Of a DNA stretch of 64,000 bases, positions 34,811 to 46,248 are shown one piece after another. The position numbers and the translations under genes were made by a program. This DNA comes from Tetrapyrgos nigripes (taxonomy: Eukaryota; Basidiomycota; Agaricomycetes; Agaricales; Campanellaceae), in assembly GCA_013368315.1 (NCBI GenBank), contig JAACJM010000062.1:1-64000 (forward strand). Reading direction: 5' to 3'. The first letter of the stretch is position 1; the number at the start of each line of letters is the position of its first letter. The notes under the pieces were generated by a model. It made no database searches. It was not told where the DNA came from and worked only from the letters and a program-made list of their open reading frames with translations.

Positions 34811-36325
34811 TCAAAACCCAACTGTATTCCGAATAGCATCAACCAAGACGTTATCAGAGTCTGCTCCGAGCTCCCACATCGCAAACCCAGCCAGACCCAT
34901 ATCCTTGATGAATTGACCTTTGGCAGCGAACGCTTTGGGGTCGTCAAACGATATCATGATTTGTTGATCTGGACGATAGAGGTATGCCTAGATATGAGTG
35001 TTATCAGTCAGTACTTGGAGAGCGATCCACATGAAGAGCGGAGGCTTGAGGCTTACCGTCTTGCTACAGTCATCGAACCTAAAAGGAACACCATCCACCG
35101 GATGACCCTCCTGATCAAGCAGCCCAGCATCAACCAACGCGAAAAAGTCCCAACCTCCACCATTAGTCGTCGGTTGACCACACTTGTCGAAAGGCTCCCC
35201 AGCATCCGTGTCCCAAGAGTCACCCAGAGGAAAGACACTGCTGTCAAAAGGCGGGTACGCAGCCAATTCCGTAGTGGATCCTTCCACAAATGCATTCTCC
35301 TTTGTAACTGCGAAAGAATGCCCGTAAGACGCAACACCCAGAACAATCTTGTTCAAAGGAACACCGGCATCGTTCCACTGCTGGACGGCAAAGACACCAG
35401 AACCTTGTTGGTTCTCAGGTGCAGCACATGTGTCGTTGAGAGGTGCGTTGGGACCGACGGCACTGCTCCAGGAACCCCAGATGTCGTAGTTCATAATCAT
35501 AACGGTGTTAAGGTGTTGAGCGAATTCGGACATGTCGCTGGAAGGGTTACCAGAGGCATCGACGTAAGGTGTGATAGAAACAGCGGCAGAGAGGTCGAGT
35601 TTGGCTCCAACTGGGTCTTGTCTGAGCTCTTTGAGGAACGCAATGAAGTTTGCAGTGTCATCCGGGTTGAGGACGTTACAGCCCAATCCCTGTCTGTTAG
35701 GGTATTCCCAGCTGTGGAATGACGTTTTAATCACTCAGAAGAAAAGAAAATGGAAAGCTCCACGCACTCAAAGTCCAAACCATCCAGATTATATTGTGTA
35801 GCAAAATCTGTAACAGTCTTCACAAATGTCGTTCGGTTTTCAGCAGTCCCAATTGCCGTAGACCAGAAACGAGAACCCGTCCAGCCTCCAACAGACACAA
35901 TAGCACTAACACCCTGCAAATTACATACATACTTCAAAGGGAAGAACAAAAGGGTTTGTAGGCCGAAGACGTACATGTTGATGAGCAGCGTCTACGAAAG
36001 AAGGAAGTGCATCTGGGTTGGAACCATCGAGAGTGATAGAATGCGGATCATTTGTGGTTTCGCTGCCAGCGTTCAGAAATGTTAGTGTGAGCATAGTTGG
36101 TAACAAGGACACCACTGACGCAAAGGCATAAATCAACCTGGTATACTTTTCCCAGCTAATCATAGACACATCGAATATGGGCGTCGCATTCACAGAATGC
36201 CAGCCAGTAAAGTAGGCTGATGCAATCTTGGAATCAGCTTGAGGAATATGTGTTTCCAGTCCATTTGCGAAAGACAGGCCGCTGGTAATCAACCCGAGAC
36301 CAAGAAGATGGGAGAAGAGAGGCAT
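34811..36325 (-). CDS. GH18 chitinase A, secreted
   Basis: Family 18 chitinases cleave beta-1,4-N-acetylglucosamine chains by substrate-assisted catalysis. The ATG at 36325 opens a signal peptide (MPLFSHLLGLGLITSGLSFA), then IASAYFTGWHSVNATPIFDV. The SIGGW-type strand appears as IVSVGGWTGSRFW. The catalytic DxxDxDxE motif is rebuilt by splicing: DGLDF plus GA|GTGCGT...CCACAG|C gives DGLDFDWEYP. Product- and substrate-side blocks are VMIMNYDIWGSW and KIVLGVASYGHSF. Adding the last exon, the C-terminus reads QIMISFDDPKAFAAKGQF, then FAMWELGADSDNVLVDAI, ending at 34811. No chitin-binding module or GPI tail is visible. It is tandem with chitinase B and related to the plus-strand chitinase at 46249. 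Confidence 0.9.
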
Positions 36326-37091
36326 GGTGGACCAGGAAGTGCAGCTACGAGTTGTAACCACTTATATATAGGGTCTCCACATGGAATAGAGCTCCGAGCG
36401 AGTGCTGGCGGTGGCGATAAGAAGCAAGCCTTCGATCACATGGCAGCGGACATACTGTATGTATCCATACTATACTATCCAGATGACTGTGGTGACTGTT
36501 CTCGGAGTGTTCTCGGCTTCGCAGCATTCGATTCATTGTGATGGTCGACCATGAGTGATTGAGAAGAAGGAAGAGCGTCGATTATAGGTTTAAGTCCTGG
36601 AGCAGGCCAAGGTTTGATCAGTACTGTCTCGTCAGTCAAGGTGCCCATATTAGGCTGAAGGAGAGTACTCACCACCAGCTTCGGATGTAGTATAAACCAT
36701 AGCTCATGCATGACCTTTGCGATCAAAGAACTCGGATGACCAGACTCATTGATTTTGCGGTCCACAAATGAATACGGTGCGTTGGACAACTTCACATACA
36801 GGTGGCAAGCCATAGAATCCTGAGGCGCCGAGGATCCCTTGATAGTTTGAGACTTCGGATTGAACGAGGCAGTCAAAACGCTTTGCAAGTGATTTTGCAG
36901 TGATGGTCCGGATGAAAGCCATGCCGGATTTCTCCGTGACTGCAGAAAACTTACCAAAACTTTTGCGATGGCTTTCCGTCCGCTCAGCACTCAAAGTTTA
37001 CATCGATACAACATTTACATTATTCGTGGAAGTCCTGTTTTTATGTGATCGTACTGTAAACCGGGCATCAGTACGAAGTGACATCACGATC
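36326..37091. other. intergenic region between chitinases A and B
   Basis: This includes the chitinase A promoter. An open minus-strand frame at 36475-36990 has no ATG at its start and no recognisable motif, so I do not call a gene. Confidence 0.45.
36363..36370 (-). promoter_or_regulatory. TATA box of chitinase A
   Basis: TATATATA lies 38-45 nt upstream of the ATG at 36325. Confidence 0.5.
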
Positions 37092-38588
37092 AAAATCCAG
37101 CAGCATTCCTGACGGAATCGAGCAAGATATTGTTATAGTCTCCTCCAGCTTCCCACATCGCAAATCCATCCAGCTTCTGATCTTTAATGAATTGACCCTT
37201 GGCAGCGTAAGCTCTAGGATCATCGAATGAAATCATGATTTCTTTGTTTGGGCGGTAGACGTAGGCCTAAACAAGCAACAAGTGAATAATGGGTGAAGGA
37301 AAAGAAATTTTGGACGCGCACCGTTTGACTGCAGTTGTCAAATCTATAAGGAATACCATCCACAGGTTTACCCTCCTTGGTGAGCAGTCCCGCTCCGACC
37401 AACGACCACATATCCCATGTTCCACCATTACCCTGGGGATTACCACAAACATCCAGAGGAGTCAAAGCAGCATTATCCCAGGAATCACCTTTGGGGTGGG
37501 CATTCGAGTTGAAACGAGGGTATGCAGCAAGTTGGATAGTGGACCCATTCACATACGCGTCCTTCTTAGCTACTTGGTAGGAATACCCATAGGAAGCGAG
37601 ACCAAGAACAATCTTGTGTGCCGGGACACGAGCGCTCCTCCAGGCATTGATAGCATAGACGGCAGAGCCTTGTTGATTGGCAGAAGCGGCGCAGGTGTCG
37701 TTGAGAGGTGCAATCGGTCCGACGGCGCTGCTCCAGGGTCCCCAGACGTCGTAGTTCATGATCATGATATGGTCGAGGTATTGAGCGAATTCGGACATGT
37801 CTGTATAAGGTTTTCCGCTAGCGTCGTTGTATGGTGTGACGGGTACAGCGGCAGACAGGTCGAGTTTTGCTCCAACTGGGTCTTGTCGGAGTAGTTTGAG
37901 GAATTTGATGTAGTTTGCGGTGTCGTTAGGGTTGACGATGTTACAGCCTATTCCCTGGTTGACGGGGTATTCCCAGCTGTGGAATAAAAAGTCAGTCAAG
38001 ATTATACATATAAGCATGAAGTACAAGACAGACGTACTCAAAGTCCAAGCCGTCGAGCTTATATTGGGTAGCGAAGTCGGTGACCGTCTTCACAAAGGCG
38101 GTTCTGTTATCGTGAGATCCAACCGCTGTGGACCAGAAACGAGAACCTGTCCAGCCTCCGATGGAGACGATAGCATTGACGTTCTGCGAAAGACGTCAGA
38201 GGGAAAACGATGTCAAGTGATATCTAAACGCACATTTTTGTGAGCTGCCGCAACGAAAGGAGGGAGGCTGCTTGGGTTGGATCCACTGAGAGACAGAGAA
38301 TGTATGTTGGAGGTAGTCTCGCTGCAACTCGGATTGGTACGGTACAGCGACTAGAAAAGGAAAAAGGACTCACGCAAATGCGTAGACCATCCTAGTGTAC
38401 CTTCTCCAGCTGATATCGGAAACACTGAATATAGGCGTCGCGTTAGTAGAGTGCCAGCCAGTAAAATAGGCAGAGGCGATTGTAGGCTTGTATTGTGTAG
38501 CTTCGGTGGCGAGTGTGTCCGCGCTGGCTACGGATAGAGAGCTTGCTATCAAGGCGAGACTTAGCGGAGAAGAGAATAGGGAGATCAT
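37092..38588 (-). CDS. GH18 chitinase B, secreted
   Basis: This is a tandem paralogue of chitinase A with the same exon plan. The ATG at 38588 starts a signal peptide (MISLFSSPLSLALIASSLSV, then ASA). The mature protein begins IASAYFTGWHSTNATPIFSV and carries an INWRRY-like strand and a VNAIVSIGGWTGSRFW region. The catalytic DGLDFDWEYP is again split by a GTACGT...CCACAG intron within the motif. Further blocks are HIMIMNYDVWGPW and KIVLGLASYGYSY. The C-terminus, EIMISFDDPRAYAAKGQF then FAMWEAGGDYNNILLDSV, ends at 37092. Differences from A cluster in the loops (RSARVPAH, RFNSNAHPKGDSW), which could alter subsites. No extra domain is seen. Roles in hyphal wall remodelling or in mycoparasitic or nutritional chitin breakdown are both possible. 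Confidence 0.9.
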
Positions 38589-38647
38589 GGATAGGATTGG
38601 ATTGGACACTGTACCAGAACACGATGGATGAGCAGTCGCAATAGGAT

Positions 38648-38653
38648 TATATA
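38648..38653 (-). promoter_or_regulatory. TATA-like box of chitinase B
   Basis: TATATA lies 60-65 nt upstream of the ATG at 38588. Confidence 0.4.
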
Positions 38654-39803
38654 GGCCTAGCATGGATCGGTTTATGATCGCGAACCTTACCTGCGCGAAA
38701 TACAGCACCGTCTTTTGCTTCCATTTTCCAATTCTATTTCCGAACTTCAGTGCGGTGACGCAGAGTACTTCGCATTTTTCTTTTCATTCGTTGTACTTCA
38801 GGCTGAGAGGTGCTTGACAATTACCCGGCTATATTATTCAACGATGAGTATCTAGGTCTTCAGGAAGCAGTTCCTCGCAGTTCCCCGCAACGTACCTCGC
38901 AAAGAGATCGCATTGACGGCTTTCCACCGTCAGTCCTTAAAATACGCTCGATGAAGCTACTAGGAGGCACGTAGATCCTTTTTTGATTGTTGATGACGGT
39001 GTCGAGCAAAAAGTTTTGAGCGCCCTGTAAGCGCCCACATATCTCCTTTTGTCCCACCTTCATTACTAAAGCGCTCCATTGGCCACTGTCAGTGAAAATT
39101 CTACTTGGGTTATAACACGTACTGAGACGCTCGCATCTTCATTATGATGACCGCGAAGGCCTGTGATGGTCGAAGATGATTCAAACGGTCGTCCAGATCA
39201 AACAGGCTCCAAACACTGACGATAAAGTACGCTGAATGAAGGCCATTCTCGACCTTTAGGCAACTTTTAGGCTGGTAACGATACGAAGAGCGATTTGGAA
39301 CTCGTGAAGGTGCATGGACGGTATACTATATGATAGCAGTGGGACTTCGGAGCTCGAGGTAGGCATAATGTCTTTCTCTCGCGCTGTTCCATGACCTCAG
39401 TCCACTTTGCAGAATGCAGGCTATAGCCGTACACCGAGACCATGTTTCTCTGTGACACTGGATGACCTAGTTTGATCTGCAACCAGAGATACAGCCCCAA
39501 AGCGGCACTGTACCACACAAATCTTGGGAAACTTTCGTTAGACCCCATATACACTGACACTTTGTCGTATCCCCGTGCCGTCGTCTGCGAATGCTCCCGG
39601 ATAACAGGCCAGTGTGATGGGCTTATTCCATGACCAGCATGAGGGTCAGACGATGCGGCAGGATAAAGAAGCCCGTCTCAGTTGCCCAGGTGCGAATGGT
39701 AGATACCGCTCTCGAGGTCCACCCACCAGCTATCCATTACTCCAATTCGTCGCCCCTACACGTCCCACATATTTGATTCCTCTCTGCATGGAGACTTTGC
39801 AGC

Positions 39804-39906
39804 AGTCACACCTTCCCAACGAATCACGATACTCCTTTACCGCCTCAAAGATGTACCCAGTCACACCTTCCCAACTATACCCCTATACTGTCTCAAAGAT
39901 GTACCC
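39804..39906. repeat. two-copy tandem repeat, about 50 bp
   Basis: Both copies start AGTCACACCTTCCCAAC and end TCAAAGATGTACCC. Copy one is 39804-39858 (55 nt) and copy two 39859-39906 (48 nt), with the difference in the middle. Confidence 0.75.
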
Positions 39907-41209
39907 AGTCTTCGCATAAGGAACAGCTTCACCGTTCCTCTGGCAGCCGACGTGACCGACGTAGTCATCAAGACTCCCTGACGACGCTCCCTGGACGCTC
40001 CACTCCAGTACACCATCCGAGAGTGTTTGCAAAGGTCTTGAACAAGATCTTCATAGTATCTGTCACTACCATTTCGACCTCCCTGGCGTCGCACCGTCTT
40101 ACCAATTCTGCCAGACTCCTTGACGACGCTCCAGTCTTCCATATCGTTTCGCCATCCACTGCTGTCTCAAAGATCTTCATGATTGGCGTCGCACGTCATA
40201 AACTGAACAAAGTGGCTACCGAGAGCAATGGAGCTCACTGTGACTTGTCGGCCGCTTCAGTGACCGCTACCAAGTGTTCATCAGCCCTGATGGACTATGG
40301 TGGCACATCATTATCCGAAACAGGAGCTTCCTTGCAAGAACAAGCCAGGGACAGGACGACCGACGTGGTTCCAGAGGGCTCTAGTATCCGACTGACAATT
40401 TCGGGACCAGTTCCCGGTGCTGTGACTGCCCAGGAACGTGGAACGTTCTCTGAGACTTTGTCTGCGTTGCATGCGTTAGTCGGGATACATTCCCACGGCG
40501 CTTTGATGAATGGGAGTTTTTCTTTGTCAATACTCTTTATGGGTGTTCGTTTGTTGTCGGTCAAAGTGTCTTCTCACGCATATGCACTTGGGCTAATTGA
40601 TCGGAGATTCGGGAACCAGCCCTTTTTAGCGTTGTTCTTTGTCGTCCCGTTTTGGTAATAATCGATGGGTTGCTCAACTTGACTCGATCTTCCTGGGTTT
40701 TTTCACACTGTTGTTAGTCTCTCTGACTCGTACAGTGGGCATTCAGTTCCCTATATCTATTCCTGGCCCCAGCTCTCAGCTCTCCGGCTCTGGGAATGGT
40801 GCCCATCCAGGATCACGTTCTGCGCTAGAAGCCAAGCTCGTCAACAGTCCTTTGTCTTCGTTTGCCGAAGGACGGTTTCTTTCAGAAAATTAAAAAGGGA
40901 AAAATGATTTGTATCATTTCGGGACTCGGCACATATATTGACAACAAAAGAGCTTTGTTGGATCCCGATGCGATCTTCGGAGTCCGAATTGCATCACTCT
41001 TCATGGTGATCCATCTGTTTCTCACCAATCAGGCGACAAAGCGATGGTATACCGCGCATGTATATTAAGATCGCCAGGTCTTTGGGTACCATTTCCTTCT
41101 CTTACCCACTAACCCTTCTCGCCACCTTGGCAAGTGGCGGTTTGCTCGGGTTTCCCTCCCCTCCTCCAGTTGAGTGGCGAGCTCCACTTTCCCTCCCTAT
41201 CCCGGTGCC

Positions 41210-43583
41210 ATGGCCACCTCACCCATCCAGACTCTCCCCGTCGAACTTCTTTCATACGTCCTAGAACTAGCGACACACGCTACTTTGGGCCAAAACTCCG
41301 ATTACGAATATGCTTTTGACGTTGCCAGCGTCAAAGCTCCTCTAGTTTACTCTGCTGTCTGTCGTCATTGGCGCATAGTCGCTTTGGGGACTCCCTCGCT
41401 TTGGACGAGCCTTTGTGTCACTATGGGCAGCCTCGAAGACAACGAAGAAGAGGAATCTTCTCACAATTCGAAGCAGGTCCTCGACACGAGACATCTAGAC
41501 ACGTATCTGCATCTCTCCCGCAAATGTTCCATCGACATCTTGATTGACGCCAGAGACCCTTTTTGGGATTTCTATGAGCCTGAGTATGTCTGTTCTTTGA
41601 GTATCCTTTGAATTTTCCAGTCATTGACCTGTTCCCCCCCTTTCCTTCTTTGACTTCCGCCGCAGGATACCATCGACGTGCGATCGTGACAGCGATGATG
41701 GCTTCGACTCTGAATCATCCTCAACTTTCTCCCTCGCGACCATCCATATCATCTCCTCTATCGTTCTCCCTCACCTGTCTCGGTGGCGTTCCATAGAGAT
41801 CCTCACAGATACTTGGTTACCCATGCAAACCTTTCTATCCCGGATAAACCCTCCTTTGATAGAGATTGGCGCCCCCAAACTAGAATACCTAGCTTTGATG
41901 AGATGTAACGATTTCATCAGTCATTCGCCCTGGTTTGAGCCGAGGGAAGGGAAGGGGATGGCGTTCCTCAGTCGATGTAGTCGGCGGGAAGATGTCAGTA
42001 GTCCCGATACTGTACAGCCCAAGTTACCTGGACTACGTAGTCTTGTTCTGCGTGGTGTACACGCTGACTGGGATGAGCTAGGAGAGGTAATGGGTACGGA
42101 ACTCAAAACTCTTGACCTCTCGTCTCATTCGTATGATGTCCGCCCTACCCTTTACCAAATCCGAAAAATGCTCAAGAAGAGTCCAACTTTGACCAAGTTG
42201 GTGATTTCGGGCTCTGGAGTGGTCTTTTCTTCGTCACCTGAAGGTGTGGTCTCAAAACGCTCAGGAGAAGCTTCCAACTTGGGCATGTCATCCGGCCAAG
42301 GAATTGCATCTCCGGCTTCGAGTCATTCCCGAGCCGCCAACTCTCCATCTCTCATTCAACCTGTCCATTTCCCTCACCTTCAAACTCTACACATCGGCTA
42401 CCGTTCTCAATCTTCTCACGTAACTGACCCACTCGAAACGGATGCAACCAGATTCATGTCCATCTTAAACGCCCCAACCTTACGTTATCTCACTCTTGAA
42501 GATACCTCACATCCAGGTGACGAAGAGTTCGTCGATGCCGGGGAATTATTGGGATTAATCGCCTCTGGTCCCGAACCTACCAGCCCTGGAACTAGGAACA
42601 GGGCTGCCAGTTGGTCTGAAGGCGTCCCAGTACAGCCAGCTCCTCAGCGTAAATTTCCCATTCTTCAGAAGCTATCACTCGTAGGCGTCAAAGCCACGTA
42701 TGAAAGCTTTCGCAATTTCTTTTGGAATGTTGATGGTCCCTTGGTTTCCAACGCTAATGATGGATGTGGATTAGGATTACAGGAGCTGCACTTGGACAGG
42801 GGTGAAGTACTCGAGCATGTTGGTGGGATGGATCTTCTGGCAGGGTTGGCTCCCTCGTCACCTTCGCATTTTGGTTCATTCAATCCTTCGTTCAGTTTCT
42901 CTTCAGCTGCTTCTCCGCCTCGCAGATTCAGTGAATCCAATGCATTCCCTTATCCCGGTCAACTTGCGCAAAATGCCCCGGTCAACGACGTACCCTTGTG
43001 TCCACCTAAACTTCTCCACCCCTGTCCAAACCTCCAAGCACTCTTCATCCGCTCAAGCGCACCCGCAGTCCCCAACGACTTCGAGTATCTCATTCACCGA
43101 ATCATTTCTTCACGCTCTGAAAAGCTCCAAAATGTAGACGTTCGTTTACCAGAGGATGCGTTTTATGGGAGTGTGGGTCGTCATCAGCATAACACCAGTT
43201 CCAGCGTCAATGCTACCTCTGCAGTATCCAGCATCTTAAATGCTCTTGCAGTCAGTTCGAAACCCAACCCCAACAAGGCAGTTTCTCAGAACGACACCTC
43301 GACCTCGACCTCGGCCACTGAAACAAACGAGCCCGAAGATTCAGACGCTTCTATTCCGAATCTCATTGGAACATGGTTAGTTGACGAGACTGGACGTGCT
43401 ACTGAATGCACTCCCTCTCCTTCTACTTCTTCTTCTCCTTCTACACCATGTTCCTCTACCTTTGCTCAACGAAGAACGCTGTTACGCATTTTCAAGCCCA
43501 AACCTATGTCTTTTGATTCTTACGATGCAGAGGCAGCGGAGGCTGAAGCTGAGGCCGAAGCGTTTAGGTATAGCGGCATTTAA
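41210..43583 (+). CDS. F-box protein with leucine-rich-like body
   Basis: The ATG at 41210, in good context (GTGCCATGGCC), is followed by an F-box-like motif at about residues 6-65 (IQTLPVELLSYVLELATHA, VYSAVCRHWRIVALGTPSLW). One intron, GTATGT...CCGCAG (about 41584-41667), joins FWDFYEPE to IPSTCDRDSDDG. The frame then stays open for about 640 codons to 43583. The middle has irregular leucine-rich segments (LRSLVLRGVHADWDELG, FPHLQTLHIGY). Ser-rich low-complexity stretches follow, and the tail is Glu/Ala-rich (AEAAEAEAEAEA). It is probably an SCF substrate adaptor. The 3' flank carries a duplicated segment of about 200 bp. Confidence 0.8.
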
Positions 43584-44989
43584 ACTTCTTTGCTCAGAGT
43601 TGAAGTTGGGAGTTGTTGTGATCCCTGGGATCACAGATCAGTTTGATGTTTATCTTCGTATTTCTAGGTCTTTTTCAGTTTTTGTTATTCGTTCATCGAT
43701 TCATGCTGTACATGCCATGTCGTCAAGACATTCTACGCCGTAGACGTTTTCTTCTCCTTATTTTCACTCACTTCGTTTATTACCCTATTCGTACCAATTC
43801 GTTTTTATTCGCTTTTATCACTATTCATTACAGACTGTATCCTTCGCTTTTCGAAAACTTCAGACTCTTGCTTTCTTCAGGGAGCTATCACCCCATCCTT
43901 CCATCATTTTCGTTACTTGGTAGTACATGTCATGTCATCAAGACGTTCTTTTCTCCCCATCTTCACTCACTTCGTTTATTACCCTATTCGTACTAATTCG
44001 CTTTTATCTCTATTCGTTACAGACTGTATTTTTCGCTTTTCAAAAACTTCAGACTCTTACTTTCTTCAGGGAGCTATCACCCCATCCTTCCATCATTTTC
44101 GTTACTTGGTAAAAATGTACCAATACGGTATAAAGTATGTGTATCAGTAGCTTGACTTCGTCAATGTATAGCAGTATGTAGTCCAATCAAAGTCGTACAT
44201 AGCTTCGCTAGCCAGCTATCATCGTATCTAGTGGTAACAAGTACCACTAGGCTTCAACTTTTCCTCAAGGCATATACAACCTCACGACAAAAGATGGAAC
44301 GAGACTCAAGTCAACGCCTTGCAACTCTTTGCTCGAAGAAATAACCACTGATCATCAATCAACATTGTATACTTACAGTAAGCTAGACAACTGATAGATA
44401 TCGTGCAGACAAGAAACACAGGAAGAAAGGCCATAACTCGCAGTCATAATGTGACATAGCACAGAAAAGAGGTTAAATACAAGAAAGGGAAGAAAGGCAT
44501 TGTGGATATATACGTAGTGGAGAGGGAAGATGAGGGTAGGGGTGGAGGAAGGGAAGGGAAGGAACAGGACCGGGATCAGGGAGATAGGCGCAAAAACACC
44601 TATGTAGTCAGGAATCGAAACAAACTATGGACAGGAAGGGAGAGAGGGAACGAAACGAGAAGACCACTTGGAAGTTGGGGGTATTATATGAACGAGTACG
44701 AAGTACATTTGAGGATAATCGTGATCGCACATATACATACACGCCGGAGATTTAACGACCGGGACACTAATGAAACGCACACAAATAAAAAAGGCGAAAG
44801 CGACAGCAAGGAGACAAAGAAAAGGCGAGGAATTTGCTAAACGAGTTTCCAGTACACAAGCAACGGAGAGTAGACCAGTATAGCCAGCCATTTACACTCT
44901 AAGATTGGGACTGGAAAGAATTTGGAAAGGTGGTACAAGGATTTGATACACGTGTCATTGGACGTCGTTGATATCATATTGAGAGCAGT
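43584..44989. other. 3' flanks of convergent genes
   Basis: This lies between the F-box gene and the convergent HMGN/H1-like gene. It holds the tandem repeat at 43716-44109 and a purine-rich, low-complexity tract around 44500-44840 (runs of GGGAAGGGAAGG type). No gene is supported. Confidence 0.5.
43716..44109. repeat. tandem duplication of about 180-205 bp in the F-box 3' flank
   Basis: Copy one is 43716-43920 and copy two 43931-44109. Both run from CATGTC.TCAAGAC through CACTTCGTTTATTACCCTAT and CAGACTGTAT to ATCATTTTCGTTACTTGG. Copy one has about 26 extra nucleotides. The sequence is pyrimidine-rich on the plus strand and therefore lies in the likely 3' UTR or just beyond it. Confidence 0.85.
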
Positions 44990-45855
44990 TTAAGCCTGCA
45001 TAGTGGGAAATGTTAGGGATGGTCAAAAGATGAAAACCAGACAACGCACCTCAGCTGCAGCGGGCTCAGCAGCGACATTTTCAGCTTCTGCCTCGGCTTC
45101 AGGCTCTTCGGCGATGGCTGCGTCAACTTTGGCGGTAGCAGTAGCTTTATCAGCTTCAGCCTGTGAGGATGACAGGAGTCCAGTTAGTTTCCGAGCATGT
45201 TTGACATTCCGATGCAAAGTTGAGTTTTGACACGAAAGAGCAGGGAGAGTCAAGACAGCAGTACAAGAGCCACATGTCGTTGGTCCATCGGATAAGGGGA
45301 TTGTGAAATGAGAGACAACGAGGCTGACCTTGGAAGCTGGTTTCTTAGATCCTGCACGAGAGGCAGGTTTAGTGGAGCCAGCACGAGAGGCAGGTTTGGC
45401 AGATGCTTTGGAGGAAGGCTTGACAGAAGCCTTGGAGGCCTTGGAAGCAGGTTTTGCGGCAGCTTTGGATGCGGGCTTAGCCTTGGACGCAGGTTTGGCC
45501 TAGAAGACGTATGACAAGTAAACGTGAGTTAGGAACACTGTTTCGTATAAAACCCGGTAAGCGTGCATAGAAAGCGATGTCTCACCTTCTTGGAGGGGGG
45601 TGATTTCTCGCTATCGTCCCCAGCAGCGGCTTCATCAGCAGGAGCATCTTCAGCCTTGCGCTTCTTTCCTCGGGAAGACTTAGGCTTTTCAGCACCGTCC
45701 TCCTTGGCTTCTTTGTCAGCCTTTTTGGAACGAGGCTTCGCTGCTGGTTTCTTCACAGCCGGCTCAGGCTTGGGCTGGTCCTTGATTCTGGAGGAGCGAC
45801 GAGGTTCTAGGGCCTCGGTAGTTCCATCGGCGGGGGCAGCTGCTTTGCGAGGCAT
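44990..45855 (-). CDS. HMGN/linker-histone-tail-like nuclear protein
   Basis: This is a small, highly charged, Lys/Ala/Pro-rich protein and probably a chromatin architectural factor. The ATG at 45855 gives MPRKAAAPADGTTEALEPRR, with RRSSRIKDQPKPEP at about residues 19-33. That resembles the RRSxR core of vertebrate HMGN nucleosome-binding motifs. A bipartite basic patch (SSRGKKRKAED) can serve as a nuclear signal. After an intron, repeats of the KPASKA type (coding 45330-45500) recall histone H1 tails. A further intron precedes an acidic Ala/Glu tail (EEPEAEAEAENVAAEPAAAE). The last intron, GTGCGT...TGCAG, leaves one Ala codon and the stop at 44990. The HMGN comparison is by motif only; convergence in disordered basic proteins is possible. 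Confidence 0.7.
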
Positions 45856-46248
45856 CGTTATGAGAAGTTCCGGGGTGAGAGAAGTGAGGATGGAGTGGGG
45901 AGATGAGGGAACGGAACAGAGAGACGCGTACTGGATTCGTTCGAACCTAAGTTTGTTTATGTTCACACGAACTCGATCAGGTGACAGGCACGCGTCTCTG
46001 CTTCGTTTTCGGGTGTTTCGAGTTTATCTCCTGTTTATCCATGTGTAAGTTGGAAATATCCTCTGAAATCAATTTTCTTCAGGTCAAACCGTTTCAAGGG
46101 AGCCTTGCCTCCTTTCTGTAAGCAAGTTGGAAGCAAAGAAGTAATTAATGCAACTCTGAAACTCCGATTACCGCCAACCACCCTCTTCTGCGGGATGTTG
46201 CAAATGCGACTTAAAAGGCGAGATCAGCTTGTCTTTCCTCAGCACACC
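45856..46248. promoter_or_regulatory. shared divergent promoter region, nuclear protein / chitinase C
   Basis: This 393-nt gap between two divergent start codons must contain both promoters. TTAAAAGG at about 46211 is the best TATA-like element for the chitinase. No repeated motif was noticed. Confidence 0.4.

Larger units (their letters stand above)
38589..41209. other. long intergenic region with short repeats
   Basis: No gene can be supported across 2.6 kb. A plus-strand frame at 40023-40658 (211 codons) begins at GTG, has no recognisable domain and is read here as chance. The stretch has a tandem repeat at 39804-39906, and the word GACGACGCTCC recurs at about 39979 and 40119. The last 150 nt are the F-box gene promoter. 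Confidence 0.4.

Noticed and set aside
36475..36990. 171-codon minus-strand frame between the chitinases
   Set aside because: No ATG at the start, no motif, and another long frame overlaps it on the same strand; probably chance or 3' UTR.
40023..40658. 211-codon plus-strand open frame between chitinase B and the F-box gene
   Set aside because: It begins at GTG, has no recognisable domain or splice context and overlaps short repeats; composition does not look coding.
44502..44840. Plus-strand Arg/Glu/Gly-rich frame
   Set aside because: Purine-rich low-complexity DNA gives such frames by composition alone; it lies in 3' flanks of convergent genes.
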